Assembly: GCF_017589465.1 (NCBI RefSeq)
Contig: NZ_JAELYA010000010.1
Location: 1 to 64,000, forward strand
Source: Pseudomonas schmalbachii
Lineage (GTDB): Bacteria; Pseudomonadota; Gammaproteobacteria; Pseudomonadales; Pseudomonadaceae
DNA length: 64,000 bases
Reading direction: 5' to 3'
Shown: one piece after another, positions 38,978 to 47,874 of the stretch
Numbering within the stretch: the stretch's first letter is position 1
Layout of the letters: every line of letters starts with the position of its first letter
The notes under the pieces: generated by a model
Told to the model about the DNA's origin: nothing
What the model saw: only the letters and a program-made list of their open reading frames with translations
The model's database searches: none
Translations under genes and position numbers: made by a program

Positions 38978-41197
38978 TCAAAACAGATCGATCGGGTCCA
39001 CATCCACCGACCAGCGCACCTGCCGCCCGCCGGGCAACTGCTCCAGCACCTGCAACCACGGCGTCAGCAGCCGGTGCAGCGGCGCGCGCGAGCTGGCCAT
39101 CAGCAGCAACTGCGCGCGATGCCGGCCGGCGCGGCGTTCCATTGGTGCCGGAACCGGGCCGAGCAGCTCCACATCGCTGCCGAAGCTGGCCTGAATGTTC
39201 TCCGCTTCGCTGCAGGCGGCATCGAGAAAGGCTTCCGCCTGCCCCGGCTTGTGCGCCTCGGCGCGCAGCAGGGCGAGATGGGCGAATGGCGGCAGCCCGG
39301 CGGCGCGGCGTTCGCTGAGGGCCTGGTCGGCGAAGGCGAAGTAGCCCTGTTCGGTGAGCTGCACCAGCAGCGGGTGGTCGGCCAGATGGGTCTGGATCAG
39401 CACGCGGCCCGGTTCTTCCGCACGGCCGGCGCGTCCGGCGACCTGGACGATCTGCTGCGCCATGCGCTCGCTGGCGCGGAAGTCGGCAGAGAACAGCCCG
39501 CCATCGGCATCGAGGATCGCCACCAGGGTGACGCGCGGGAAGTGGTGGCCCTTGGCGAGCATCTGGGTGCCGACCAGGATGCACGGCTCGCCTTTATTGA
39601 TGGTGGCGAACAGGTCGCGCATGGCGTGCTTGCGCGAGGTGCTGTCGCGGTCGATGCGCAGCACCGGATGCTGCGGGAAGAGGATGCTCAGGCGCTCCTC
39701 GGCGCGTTCGGTGCCGGCGCCGACCGGGCGCAGGTCGACCTTGCCGCAGTCCGGACACTTGCGCGGCGGGCGCTGGCGCTGGTCGCAGTGGTGGCAGCGC
39801 AGTTCGCCGGAACCCTGGTGCAGGGTCATGCGCGCATCGCAGCGCGGGCATTTGCAGATCCAGCCGCAGTCGTGACAGAGCAGGGTCGGGGCGAAACCGC
39901 GGCGGTTCAGGTAGACCAGCACCTGCTGGCCGGCTGCGAGGGTTTCGCCGATGGCGCGTTGCAGCGGCATGGAGATGCCGGCATCCAGCGGCAGGCTCTT
40001 CACGTCCAGGCGCTGGAACTTCGGCTGGTGCGCGCCGCCGGCTCGCTGGTTCAGGCGCAGCAGGCCGTAGCGGCCGCTCTGCGCGTTGTGCAGGCTTTCC
40101 AGCGCCGGCGTGGCCGAGCCGAGCAGGATCGGCACGTTTTCCAGTCGCGCGCGCACCATCGCCAGGTCGCGGGCGTGGTAGCGCAGGCCTTCCTGCTGTT
40201 TATAGGAAGCGTCGTGTTCCTCGTCGATGATGATCAGCCCGGGATTCTTCAGCGGGGTGAACAGCGCCGAACGGGTGCCGATGACGATATCCGCCTCGCC
40301 GTCGCGGGCGGCCAGCCAGGCGTCGAGGCGTTCGCGGTCGGTCAGTGCCGAGTGCAGCAGGGCGATGCGCGCATTGAAGCGCCGCTCGAAGCGCGCCAGG
40401 GTCTGCGGACCGAGGTTGATCTCCGGGATCAGCACCAGCGCCTGGCGGCCTGCCTCCAGTGCTTCGCGGATCAGTTGCAGGTAGACCTCGGTCTTGCCGC
40501 TGCCGGTGACGCCCGCCAGCAGGTAGCTGTGGAAGCCGCCGAAGCCGGACTTCACCGCCTCGAAGGCGGCGCGCTGCTCGGCGTTGAGCGGCAGCTCGGC
40601 CTGCGCCAGCCAGCCGCCGTGGCGTTCGGGCGGGGTCTGGCGGCGTTCTTCGAGGGTTGCCAGGCCCTTTTCCTGCAGCAGGTCGAGGCTGTCCTTGTTG
40701 ATCTCCAGCTGGGTCAGCAGTTCGTGGGCAACGCCATGGGGATGCTGCATCAGCACCTGCAGCGCCTGGCGCTGGCGCGGCGCGCGGGCCAGGCGCGAGT
40801 CGTCCAGCCGCGCACCGGCTGCGGCGTGCCAGAAGCGCAGCAGCCGTGCCTCGGCCGGTTCGCCCTGGCGCAGCAGGTTGGGCAGCGCCCAGGAGAGCGT
40901 GTCGCCTAGGCTGTGCTGGTAGTACTGCGCGGTCCAGCGGCACAGCTCCAGCAGGTGCGCCGGCAGCGGCGGTTCCCTGTCGAGCACGGCGAGGGCCGGG
41001 CGCAGCTTGTCCTGCGGCACTTCGGAGTGTTCGACCTTGTCCACCAGCACGCCGACGATCTCGCGGCGGCCGAACGGCACGCGCAGGCGCACGCCAGGCT
41101 GCAGGCGTTGCGCGTCGATGCCGCGTGGCGGCAGGTAGTCGAACAGGCGGCGCAGCGGTGATGGCAGGGCCAGGCGCAGGATGTTGAGCTGGGGCAC
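38978..41197 (-). CDS. priA: PriA, primosomal replication-restart helicase
   Basis: PriA recognises stalled forks and reloads DnaB. The 739-residue product has the N-terminal 3' DNA-binding domain (ILRLALPSPLRRLFDYLPPR), Walker A (LLAGVTGSGKTEVYLQL), the DEEH box (IIIDEEHDASYKQQ), two zinc clusters of cysteines (CHDCGWICKCPRCDA, CHHCDQRQRPPRKCPDCG) and helicase motifs V-VI (ILVGTQMLAKGHHFPRV, QVAGRAGRAEEPG). The GTG at 41197 with GGAAG upstream gives the same length as PAO1 PriA. A Met 48 bases upstream lacks a ribosome site. It diverges from rpmE. Confidence 0.95.
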   Translation of the reverse strand: MPQLNILRLALPSPLRRLFDYLPPRGIDAQRLQPGVRLRVPFGRREIVGVLVDKVEHSEVPQDKLRPALAVLDREPPLPAHLLELCRWTAQYYQHSLGDTLSWALPNLLRQGEPAEARLLRFWHAAAGARLDDSRLARAPRQRQALQVLMQHPHGVAHELLTQLEINKDSLDLLQEKGLATLEERRQTPPERHGGWLAQAELPLNAEQRAAFEAVKSGFGGFHSYLLAGVTGSGKTEVYLQLIREALEAGRQALVLIPEINLGPQTLARFERRFNARIALLHSALTDRERLDAWLAARDGEADIVIGTRSALFTPLKNPGLIIIDEEHDASYKQQEGLRYHARDLAMVRARLENVPILLGSATPALESLHNAQSGRYGLLRLNQRAGGAHQPKFQRLDVKSLPLDAGISMPLQRAIGETLAAGQQVLVYLNRRGFAPTLLCHDCGWICKCPRCDARMTLHQGSGELRCHHCDQRQRPPRKCPDCGKVDLRPVGAGTERAEERLSILFPQHPVLRIDRDSTSRKHAMRDLFATINKGEPCILVGTQMLAKGHHFPRVTLVAILDADGGLFSADFRASERMAQQIVQVAGRAGRAEEPGRVLIQTHLADHPLLVQLTEQGYFAFADQALSERRAAGLPPFAHLALLRAEAHKPGQAEAFLDAACSEAENIQASFGSDVELLGPVPAPMERRAGRHRAQLLLMASSRAPLHRLLTPWLQVLEQLPGGRQVRWSVDVDPIDLF

Positions 41198-41268
41198 GCG
41201 GCGGCTTCCGAGGCGGCGGGAGGCGGGGATGTTAGCATGCTGCAAGCGACGGCCGGTCTCGGCGCGAC

Positions 41269-41296
41269 TTGCATGGAAAGACGTCTCTGGTATGAT
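41269..41296 (+). promoter_or_regulatory. Sigma-70 promoter for rpmE
   Basis: TTGCAT (41269-41274) and TATGAT (41291-41296) are separated by 16 bases. The predicted 5' leader is about 105 bases long before the rpmE start, which leaves room for leader control, though no known ribosomal-protein site was recognised. Confidence 0.65.
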
Positions 41297-41410
41297 TCAC
41301 GCCCTTAATTTCGTGCGGTGCCTGGTAAGATCCCGCCTGCGGCCTTAGATTGCCGTGGCTCGGCTTCTGACAGATCAGGTGGCGGCACACCATGACCTGA
41401 GGAATACAGC

Positions 41411-41623
41411 ATGAAACCGGAAATTCATCCCGCGTACGAAGAAATCGAAGCTACCTGCAGCTGCGGCAACGTGATCAAGACCCGTTCGACCCTGTGCAAG
41501 AGCATCCACCTGGACGTCTGCTCCGAATGCCACCCGTTCTACACCGGCAAGCAGAAAGTCGTTGATACCGGTGGCCGTATCGACCGCTTCAACCAGCGCT
41601 TCGCTATGTTCGGCAAGAAGTAA
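41411..41623 (+). CDS. rpmE: 50S ribosomal protein L31, zinc-binding form
   Basis: The 70-residue protein is L31 of the C+ type: Cys16, Cys18, Cys37 and Cys40 ([17 protein letters not shown]) form a zinc site. The C-terminus [17 protein letters not shown] is standard. Zinc-free paralogues induced by Zur are common, but none is in the window. The only terminator after it lies within the first codons of the downstream nuclease gene. Confidence 0.96.
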   Translation: MKPEIHPAYEEIEATCSCGNVIKTRSTLCKSIHLDVCSECHPFYTGKQKVVDTGGRIDRFNQRFAMFGKK

Positions 41624-41646
41624 GAGCGATTTCCGGGGAGGCCACT

Positions 41647-42450
41647 ATGGTTTTTCACGGCATTGCGAAAAAGGCGTCCCTCGTGGGCGCCTTTTTTTTG
41701 CTCGTGAATTTTGCAAGCGATCTGTCCGCCGCGACCTGCAGCGCGCCGCGCTCGCCAGAAACGGTGCGGGTGGCCAGGGTGGTGGATGGCGACACGCTGA
41801 AGCTCGCCGATGGCCGCAGCGTGCGGCTGATCGGCGTCAACGCGCCGGAACTGGCGCACCACGGTCGTCCGGTGGAGCCCTTCGCCGAAGCGGCGCGGCG
41901 GCGCCTGCAGCAACTGGTGGCGGCCAATGACGGCGAGGTCGGCCTGGTCCCGGGGCGGCAGGGGAAGGACCGCTACGGCCGTACCCTCGCGCATGCCTTC
42001 GATAGCTCGGGCGCCAACATCGAAGCGCAGTTGCTGGGCGAGGGCCTGGGCTATCTGGTGGCGGTCGCGCCGAATACCGAGCTCACCACCTGCCAGCAGG
42101 CGGCCGAACGCCAGGCGCGCGCGGCCGGGCTCGGGCTGTGGAAGCGCTCGCCGGTGCAGGCGGTCGAACAACTGCACCAGGGCGGCTTTGCCGTGCTGCG
42201 CGGGCGGGTCGCGGAAGTGCAGCGCAATCGCGGCGGCCTGTGGATCGAAATGGATGGTTCGCTGGTCCTGCGCATCGATTCGCGGCAGGTTTCGCGCTTC
42301 GACAAGTCGCTGCTCGGTAGCCTCCGCGGGCGTACAGTAGAAGCGCGCGGCTGGGTGATCGATCGAGCCGAACGCGGCGGCGTAAAACCGGGGCAGGCAC
42401 GCTGGATGCTGCCGCTCACCGATCCGGCGATGCTGGAGGTATTGCCATGA
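41647..42450 (+). CDS. Secreted thermonuclease-family (SNase-like) protein
   Basis: The 267-residue product has a signal peptide (KKASLVGAFFLLVNFASDLS, cleavage near SA-A) and a staphylococcal nuclease-like domain at about residues 40-165: RVARVVDGDTLKLADGRSVR, IGVNAPELAHHG, and KDRYGRTLAHAF. The catalytic Arg and Glu positions of SNase are represented (APE and DRYGR motifs). The C-terminal 100 residues carry an OB-like extra domain (FAVLRGRVAEVQRNRGGLWI). A strong GGGGAGG site 8 bases before the ATG supports the start. Codons 8-18 coincide with an intrinsic terminator hairpin. The stop overlaps the next gene (ATGA). Confidence 0.87.
   Translation: MVFHGIAKKASLVGAFFLLVNFASDLSAATCSAPRSPETVRVARVVDGDTLKLADGRSVRLIGVNAPELAHHGRPVEPFAEAARRRLQQLVAANDGEVGLVPGRQGKDRYGRTLAHAFDSSGANIEAQLLGEGLGYLVAVAPNTELTTCQQAAERQARAAGLGLWKRSPVQAVEQLHQGGFAVLRGRVAEVQRNRGGLWIEMDGSLVLRIDSRQVSRFDKSLLGSLRGRTVEARGWVIDRAERGGVKPGQARWMLPLTDPAMLEVLP
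41668..41699 (+). terminator. Intrinsic terminator of rpmE, embedded in the nuclease coding sequence
   Basis: Arms 41668-41679 (AAAAAGGCGTCC) and 41685-41696 (GGGCGCCTTTTT) pair over 12 bases around CTCGT, and eight T follow from 41692. It starts 45 bases after the rpmE stop and inside codons 8-18 of the nuclease gene. Confidence 0.85.
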
Positions 42451-43895
42451 TGCAACGGATGCTGACATTCATTTGCCTGCTGGCGCTCGCCGGCACGCTG
42501 GGCGGCTGCGCGGTCAACCCGGCCACCGGGCGCACCGACTTCGTGATGATGAGCGAGCAGCAGGAGATCGATCTCGGCCGGAGCTACAGCCAGGAAGTCG
42601 CCAAGCAGTACCCGCGCTACCCCGACGAGAAGTTGCAGGCCTACGTGCAGCAGGTCGGCGAGCGGGTTGCCCGCGCCAGCGACCGCAGCAACCTGCAATA
42701 CTACTTCACGGTGATCGACTCGCCGGACATCAATGCCTTCGCCGTGCCCGGCGGCTACATCTACATCCATCGCGGCCTGCTCGCCTATCTCAACTCCGAG
42801 GCGGAACTGGCGGCGGTGCTCGGCCACGAGATCGGCCACGTCACCGCCCGCCACAGTGTGCGCCAGCAGAGCCAGTCCACCGCCTGGAACATCCTCAGTC
42901 AGGCCGTCGCCATCGGCACCGGCGTCGGCGCCGCCGGTGACATCACCAATGTGCTCGGCACCTCCGTGGTGCGTGGCTACGGCCGCGACATGGAGCTGGA
43001 GGCCGACGGCCTCGGTGCCAAGTACCTGGCCCGCGCCGGCTACGATTCGACGGCGATGATCCAGGTGGTGCGGGTGCTGAAGAACCAGGAAGACTACGCC
43101 CAGGAGCAGGCGCGCAAGCGCGGCGAGGCGGTGGAGCCGGTCGGTTATCACGGCCTGTTCGACACCCACCCGGACAACGACAAGCGTTTGCAGCAGGTGG
43201 TTGGTCCGGCGCAGGCGCTGGCCAGCAAGCAGCAGGAAGTCGGTCGCGAGCGTTTCCTCCAGCATCTGGAAGGCCTGCCGTTCGGCGACTCGGAGTCCAC
43301 CGGAATCCTGCGCGGGCGCAACTTCTACCATGGCGAGCTGGACTTCACGCTGAGCTTCCCCGCCGGCTGGGGCGTGCTCAATCAGCCCTCCGCACTGGTT
43401 GGCTATACTCCGGACAAGTCGGCCTACATCGGCATGAAGCTGGTGCAGCGGGATGGCCGGCTTACCCCGCTTGAGTACCTGCGCAAGGGTGCGGGCGGTC
43501 GCCTGGCTGACGAGGAAAGCTTGCAGCAGGCCGGCCTGGAAGGGGCTACGGCGGTGGTTCCCGGTTCTCCGGCGCGACGTGTTGCAGTCATCTATCAGCA
43601 GCAGCGCGCCTACCTGTTCGTCGGTGCGGTCAAAGGTCGCGGCTCGCTGGAAGGGCAGGATGACGCCTTCCTGCAAGTCATCCGCAGTTTCCGGCCGCTC
43701 AAGGCTGAAGAACGCAAACTGGCCCAGCCGCAGCGGTTGTCCATCGTGCAGGCGAAAGCGGGGCAGACGCTGGAGCAGCTCGCCAGGACGAATGGCGGAT
43801 CAGAAATTGTTGCAAATGAGGCGTTAAGATTGTTGAATGATTTGTATCCAATCGGTCAGCCAAAAGCCGGGGATAGCCTGAAAATAGTACGATAA
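42447..43895 (+). CDS. M48-family metalloprotease lipoprotein (BepA/LoiP-like)
   Basis: The 482-residue product has a lipoprotein signal with lipobox LGGC (Cys21), so it is probably outer-membrane anchored and periplasmic. The zinc site is HEIGH at residues 127-131, with the third ligand in GRDMELEADGLGAKYLARAG. The C-terminal half (from about residue 280) includes a LysM-like or similar small domain at the end (SIVQAKAGQTLEQLARTNGG). Related M48 lipoproteins take part in outer-membrane protein quality control. GGAGG precedes the start, which overlaps the nuclease stop. Confidence 0.87.
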   Translation: MMQRMLTFICLLALAGTLGGCAVNPATGRTDFVMMSEQQEIDLGRSYSQEVAKQYPRYPDEKLQAYVQQVGERVARASDRSNLQYYFTVIDSPDINAFAVPGGYIYIHRGLLAYLNSEAELAAVLGHEIGHVTARHSVRQQSQSTAWNILSQAVAIGTGVGAAGDITNVLGTSVVRGYGRDMELEADGLGAKYLARAGYDSTAMIQVVRVLKNQEDYAQEQARKRGEAVEPVGYHGLFDTHPDNDKRLQQVVGPAQALASKQQEVGRERFLQHLEGLPFGDSESTGILRGRNFYHGELDFTLSFPAGWGVLNQPSALVGYTPDKSAYIGMKLVQRDGRLTPLEYLRKGAGGRLADEESLQQAGLEGATAVVPGSPARRVAVIYQQQRAYLFVGAVKGRGSLEGQDDAFLQVIRSFRPLKAEERKLAQPQRLSIVQAKAGQTLEQLARTNGGSEIVANEALRLLNDLYPIGQPKAGDSLKIVR

Positions 43896-43923
43896 GAGTA
43901 TTGACACCACCTCGCGGATGGCC

Positions 43924-43952
43924 TTGGCAGGTGTGCGCTTTCTGCGTATGCT
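43924..43952 (+). promoter_or_regulatory. Sigma-70 promoter for malic enzyme
   Basis: TTGGCA (43924-43929) and TATGCT (43947-43952) are separated by 17 bases and lie about 45 bases upstream of the maeB start. A TTGACA at 43901 has no matching -10 at 16-18 bases. Confidence 0.6.
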
Positions 43953-43997
43953 CGGTCGCCCGTCTTCTCCAACAAGTTATAAAGCGGAAGTGCCAAA

Positions 43998-45266
43998 ATG
44001 TCTGATCTCAAGACCGCTGCTCTCGAATATCACGCCCAGCCCCGCCCCGGAAAACTCAGCGTCGAGCTGACCAAGCCGACCGTTACCGCCCGCGACCTGT
44101 CGCTGGCGTACAGCCCTGGCGTGGCCGAGCCGGTCCGCGAGATCGCCCGTGATCCCGAGCTGGCCTTCCAGTACACCGGCAAGGGCAACCTGGTAGCGGT
44201 GATTTCCGACGGCACCGCCATTCTCGGCCTGGGCAACCTCGGCCCGCTGGCCTCCAAGCCGGTCATGGAAGGCAAGGGCGTGCTGTTCAAGCGTTTCGCC
44301 GGTGTCGACGTGTTCGATATCGAAGTCGACGCCGAGAGCCCGCAGGCCTTCATCGACACCGTCAAGCGCATCTCCATCACCTTCGGCGGCATCAACCTTG
44401 AAGACATCAAGGCGCCGGAGTGCTTCGAGATCGAGCGCGCGCTGATCGAACAGTGCGATATCCCGGTCTTCCACGATGACCAGCACGGCACCGCCATCGT
44501 CACCGCCGCCGGCATGCTCAACGCCCTGGAAATCGCCGGCAAGAAGCTGGAAGAGGCGAAGATCGTCTGCCTCGGCGCCGGCGCTGCAGCCATCTCCTGC
44601 ATGAAGCTGCTGGTCAGCATCGGTGCCAGGGTCGAGAACATCTCCATGGTCGACCGCAAGGGCGTGATCCATGCAGGCCGCGACGACCTGAACCAGTACA
44701 AGGCGGTATTCGCCAGCGAAACCGACAAGCGCACCCTGGATGACGCCCTGGAAGGCGCCGACGTGTTCGTCGGCCTGTCCGGCGCCAACCTGCTGAGCGC
44801 CGAAGGCCTGGCGCGCATGGCGCCGAATCCGGTGGTGTTCGCCTGCTCGAACCCGGACCCGGAGATCAAGCCGGAACTGGCCCACGCCACCCGCAACGAC
44901 GTGATCATGGCCACCGGCCGTTCGGACTATCCGAACCAGGTGAACAACGTGCTCGGCTTCCCCTTCATCTTCCGCGGTGCCTTGGACGTACGCGCCACCC
45001 GCATCAACGAGGAAATGAAGATCGCCGCCGCCTACGCCCTGCACGACCTGGCCAAGCAGCCGGTGCCGAAGGAAGTCTGCGAGGCCTACAACGTCACCCA
45101 TCTGGAGTTCGGCCGCGAGTACATCATTCCGAAACCGATGGACCCGCGCCTGATCACCGTGGTTTCCGACGCCGTGGCCAAGGCCGCTCTCGAAACCGGC
45201 GTGGCGACCCTGCCGTATCCGAAGCACTATCCGCTGCAGTCGGTGGAAGACGTGTTCAAGGGTTGA
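43998..45266 (+). CDS. maeB: NAD(P)-dependent malic enzyme, short form
   Basis: Malic enzyme oxidatively decarboxylates malate to pyruvate, supplying NADPH and pyruvate. The 422-residue product covers only the malic domain (YSPGVAEPVREIARDPELAF, GKGVLFKRFAGVDVFDIEVD, IPVFHDDQHGTAIVTAAGML) and the NAD-binding domain (VCLGAGAAAISCMKLL). The phosphotransacetylase-like extension found on many MaeB proteins is absent, so MaeB is used here for the family rather than for the long enzyme. A strong terminator follows. In PAO1 the next gene is ponA; here the gene order changes directly after it. Confidence 0.93.
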   Translation: MSDLKTAALEYHAQPRPGKLSVELTKPTVTARDLSLAYSPGVAEPVREIARDPELAFQYTGKGNLVAVISDGTAILGLGNLGPLASKPVMEGKGVLFKRFAGVDVFDIEVDAESPQAFIDTVKRISITFGGINLEDIKAPECFEIERALIEQCDIPVFHDDQHGTAIVTAAGMLNALEIAGKKLEEAKIVCLGAGAAAISCMKLLVSIGARVENISMVDRKGVIHAGRDDLNQYKAVFASETDKRTLDDALEGADVFVGLSGANLLSAEGLARMAPNPVVFACSNPDPEIKPELAHATRNDVIMATGRSDYPNQVNNVLGFPFIFRGALDVRATRINEEMKIAAAYALHDLAKQPVPKEVCEAYNVTHLEFGREYIIPKPMDPRLITVVSDAVAKAALETGVATLPYPKHYPLQSVEDVFKG

Positions 45267-45281
45267 TCCCGACCTGACTGA

Positions 45282-45310
45282 GAAACCCCGCTTCGGCGGG
45301 GTTTTTCTTT
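45282..45310 (+). terminator. Intrinsic terminator after maeB
   Basis: AAACCCCGC and GCGGGGTTT pair around TTCG and are followed by TTCTTT. It begins 16 bases after the stop. Confidence 0.9.
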
Positions 45311-45424
45311 TTGGGGAGTGGCTCACCCGCGTGATGAGGGGGGCGGAGCGCCTGTCGTCGATACCTCGGTGTACGGCTCATGGGTATCGCTTCGCTCAAC
45401 TCATCCTAGGGGCTGCAATCCCAC

Positions 45425-45499
45425 CGTAGGTTGGCGCTGAGCAACGCGAAGCCCAACATTGCCATCGTTGGGCTTCACTGCGTTCAGCACCAACCTACG
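45425..45499. repeat. REP doublet, family A, upstream of nfeD
   Basis: CGTAGGTTGGCGCTGAGCAA and the inverse GTTCAGCACCAACCTACG flank paired GCCCAAC/GTTGGGC motifs. It is the closest relative of the copy at 50855-50939. Confidence 0.92.
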
Positions 45500-45636
45500 C
45501 CCGCCCCGCCTGCAACATCCGGCAATGCCGCCCCACGGCCCAGAAGCGGGCTCCGCATGGGGTGAGGCTATGCTTTGGAGAAGGGCGCCGTTCATCCGTG
45601 CGCCGTTTCGCCGTCGGCAACCCTGGGGAGGCCGGA

Positions 45637-47007
45637 ATGCTTCCGTTCATTTACCGCTGCTTTCTACTGCTGTCGCTCACGCTGCTTGCGGTGGGAGCGT
45701 CGGCGGCCAGCGCGCCGGTGGTGGTGCTCAGCGTCAACGGCGCGATCGGTCCGGCCACCGCCGACTACCTGGTGCGCGGTATCGCCCGTGCCGAAGAGGA
45801 GAAGGCCCCGCTGGTGGTGATCCGCATGGACACGCCGGGCGGGCTGGACACCTCCATGCGCGCGATCGTCAAGGCGATCCTCGCCAGTCCGGTGCCGGTG
45901 GTCGGCTACGTGGCGCCGGGCGGGGCGCGGGCGGCGAGCGCCGGCACCTACATCCTGTATGCCTGCCATGTCGCGGCGATGGCGCCGGGCACCAACCTCG
46001 GCGCAGCCACGCCGGTGCAGATCGGCGGGCCGCCGGATATGCCCGATCCGAACGAAAAGCCGGGCGATAAGAAGGACAAGGCACCCGCCGACAGCAATAG
46101 CGACACCCTCAAGCGCAAGCAGGTCAACGATGCCGCGGCCTATATCCGCGGTCTGGCGCAACTGCACGGGCGCAATGCCGAGTGGGCCGAGCGCGCGGTG
46201 CGCGAAGCGGTCAGCCTGTCCGCCGAGGATGCGCTGAAACAGAAGGTGATCGACGTCGTCGCCCCCGACCTGCCGCTGCTGCTGCAGATGCTGGACGGCC
46301 GCAAGCTCAAGGTGCTCGGCAGCGAGATCAAGCTGAGCAGCGCCGGCGCGCAGATCGTCGAGCATGAGCCGGACTGGCGGGCGCGCCTGCTGGCGGTGAT
46401 CACCGATCCGAGCGTGGCGCTGATCCTGATGATGATCGGCGTCTACGGGCTGATCTTCGAACTGGCCAACCCCGGCATGGCGGTGCCCGGCGTGCTCGGC
46501 GGCATCTGCCTGCTGCTCGGCCTCTACGCCCTGCAACTGCTGCCGGTGAGCTATGCCGGCGTCGGGCTGATCCTGCTCGGGCTGATGTTCATGGTCGGCG
46601 AGGCCTTCGTGCCGAGCTTCGGCATCCTCGGCATCGGCGGGGTGGTGTCGTTCGTGATCGGCGCGCTGATCCTGATCGACACCGACGTCCCGGGCTTCGG
46701 CATTCCGCTGGCGCTGATCGTCGGCGTGGCGACGGTGAGTGCGCTGTTCATCGGCGGCATCCTCGGCGTGGCGCTGAAGTCGCGACGACGGGCGGTGGTG
46801 AGCGGTCCGATGGGGCTGGTCGGCAGCCTTGCGACGATCAACGCGGTGGCCGAGGAGGATATGCGCAGCGGCTGGGTGCAACTGGAAGGCGAACAGTGGC
46901 AGGTGGACTCCTCTCTGCCGCTGAGTCCGGGCCAGCGCGTGAAGGTGCTGGCGCGCAAGGGGCTGCGCCTGGAAGTGGCGGCCGTCGATGAAACAGGAGG
47001 CAAGTGA
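45637..47007 (+). CDS. NfeD-family membrane-bound serine protease (ClpP-like domain plus NfeD)
   Basis: The 456-residue product is the long NfeD1b type. After a signal peptide ([19 protein letters not shown]) comes a ClpP-like protease domain: [20 protein letters not shown] and [16 protein letters not shown], where the Ser of ASAGTY is the likely nucleophile and the Lys in [14 protein letters not shown] the likely general base. Four to five membrane helices (about residues 255-390) and a C-terminal OB-like NfeD domain ([20 protein letters not shown]) follow. Archaeal relatives cleave the stomatin encoded beside them; a stomatin gene follows here with a 1-base overlap. The ATG at 45637 has GGGGAGG upstream; an earlier start adds 25 untypical residues. 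Confidence 0.9.
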   Translation: MLPFIYRCFLLLSLTLLAVGASAASAPVVVLSVNGAIGPATADYLVRGIARAEEEKAPLVVIRMDTPGGLDTSMRAIVKAILASPVPVVGYVAPGGARAASAGTYILYACHVAAMAPGTNLGAATPVQIGGPPDMPDPNEKPGDKKDKAPADSNSDTLKRKQVNDAAAYIRGLAQLHGRNAEWAERAVREAVSLSAEDALKQKVIDVVAPDLPLLLQMLDGRKLKVLGSEIKLSSAGAQIVEHEPDWRARLLAVITDPSVALILMMIGVYGLIFELANPGMAVPGVLGGICLLLGLYALQLLPVSYAGVGLILLGLMFMVGEAFVPSFGILGIGGVVSFVIGALILIDTDVPGFGIPLALIVGVATVSALFIGGILGVALKSRRRAVVSGPMGLVGSLATINAVAEEDMRSGWVQLEGEQWQVDSSLPLSPGQRVKVLARKGLRLEVAAVDETGGK

Positions 47008-47774
47008 TGGGATTTCCCTTCGGTCTGATGGTGGCGCTGATCCTGCTGGCGATGCTGGTGGTCAGTTCGCTGCGCATCCTGCGCGAGTACGAGCGCGGCG
47101 TGGTGTTCCAGCTCGGTCGTTTCTGGAAGGTCAAGGGACCGGGGCTGGTGCTGGTCATTCCGGTCGTGCAGCAGATGGTGCGGGTCGACCTGCGCACCGT
47201 GGTGCTCGACGTGCCGCCGCAGGACGTGATCTCGCGCGACAACGTCTCGGTCAAGGTGAACGCGGTGGTGTACTTCCGCGTGATCGATCCGCAGCGGGCG
47301 ATCATCCAGGTGGAGAACTTCCTCGCCGCCACCAGCCAGTTGGCGCAGACCACCCTGCGCGCGGTGCTGGGCAAGCATGAGCTGGACGAGATGCTCGCCG
47401 AGCGCGAGCGCCTGAACGTGGATATCCAGAAGGTGCTCGACGCGCAGACCGACGCCTGGGGGATCAAGGTGGCCAACGTCGAGATCAAGCACGTCGACCT
47501 CAACGAATCGATGGTCCGTGCCATCGCCCGCCAGGCGGAGGCCGAGCGCGAGCGGCGGGCCAAGGTGATCCACGCCGAGGGCGAGCTGCAGGCCTCGGAA
47601 AAACTCATGCAGGCCGCGGAAATGCTCGGCCGCCAGCCCGGCGCCATGCAGCTGCGCTACATGCAGACGCTGGGCACCATCGCCGGCGACAAGAGTTCCA
47701 CCATCGTGTTCCCCCTGCCCATCGACCTGCTCAAGGGAATGAGTGTGAATGTTGGTGAGTCAGGCAAGGGGTGA
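47007..47774 (+). CDS. Stomatin/prohibitin-family (slipin) membrane protein
   Basis: The 255-residue product has an N-terminal membrane hairpin or helix ([20 protein letters not shown]) and the SPFH/band 7 domain ([20 protein letters not shown] through [23 protein letters not shown] sequence), then a charged coiled-coil ([20 protein letters not shown]) and a hydrophobic end. Slipins form oligomeric rings in membrane microdomains. The ATG at 47007 lies 6 bases after AGGAGG; a GTG 3 bases earlier is too close to the site. It forms a two-gene unit with nfeD. Confidence 0.92.
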   Translation: MGFPFGLMVALILLAMLVVSSLRILREYERGVVFQLGRFWKVKGPGLVLVIPVVQQMVRVDLRTVVLDVPPQDVISRDNVSVKVNAVVYFRVIDPQRAIIQVENFLAATSQLAQTTLRAVLGKHELDEMLAERERLNVDIQKVLDAQTDAWGIKVANVEIKHVDLNESMVRAIARQAEAERERRAKVIHAEGELQASEKLMQAAEMLGRQPGAMQLRYMQTLGTIAGDKSSTIVFPLPIDLLKGMSVNVGESGKG

Positions 47775-47874
47775 GCGGCGGCGCTTCGCTCTGCAGGTGA
47801 ATTTCGCTGCGGGTGGCTCGCCGCCCGCGCCGAGGCCGGATATTGTGTCGGTCTTTCCCGGGATGGAATGATCG

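Larger units (their letters stand above)
45267..45636. other. 370-base intergenic stretch between maeB and nfeD
   Basis: It holds the maeB terminator (45282-45310), a single arm of another REP-like family (45381-45409, TGGGTATCGCTTCGCTCAAC) and a family A REP doublet (45425-45499). No gene is supported. The gene order known from PAO1 breaks within this stretch. Confidence 0.75.
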
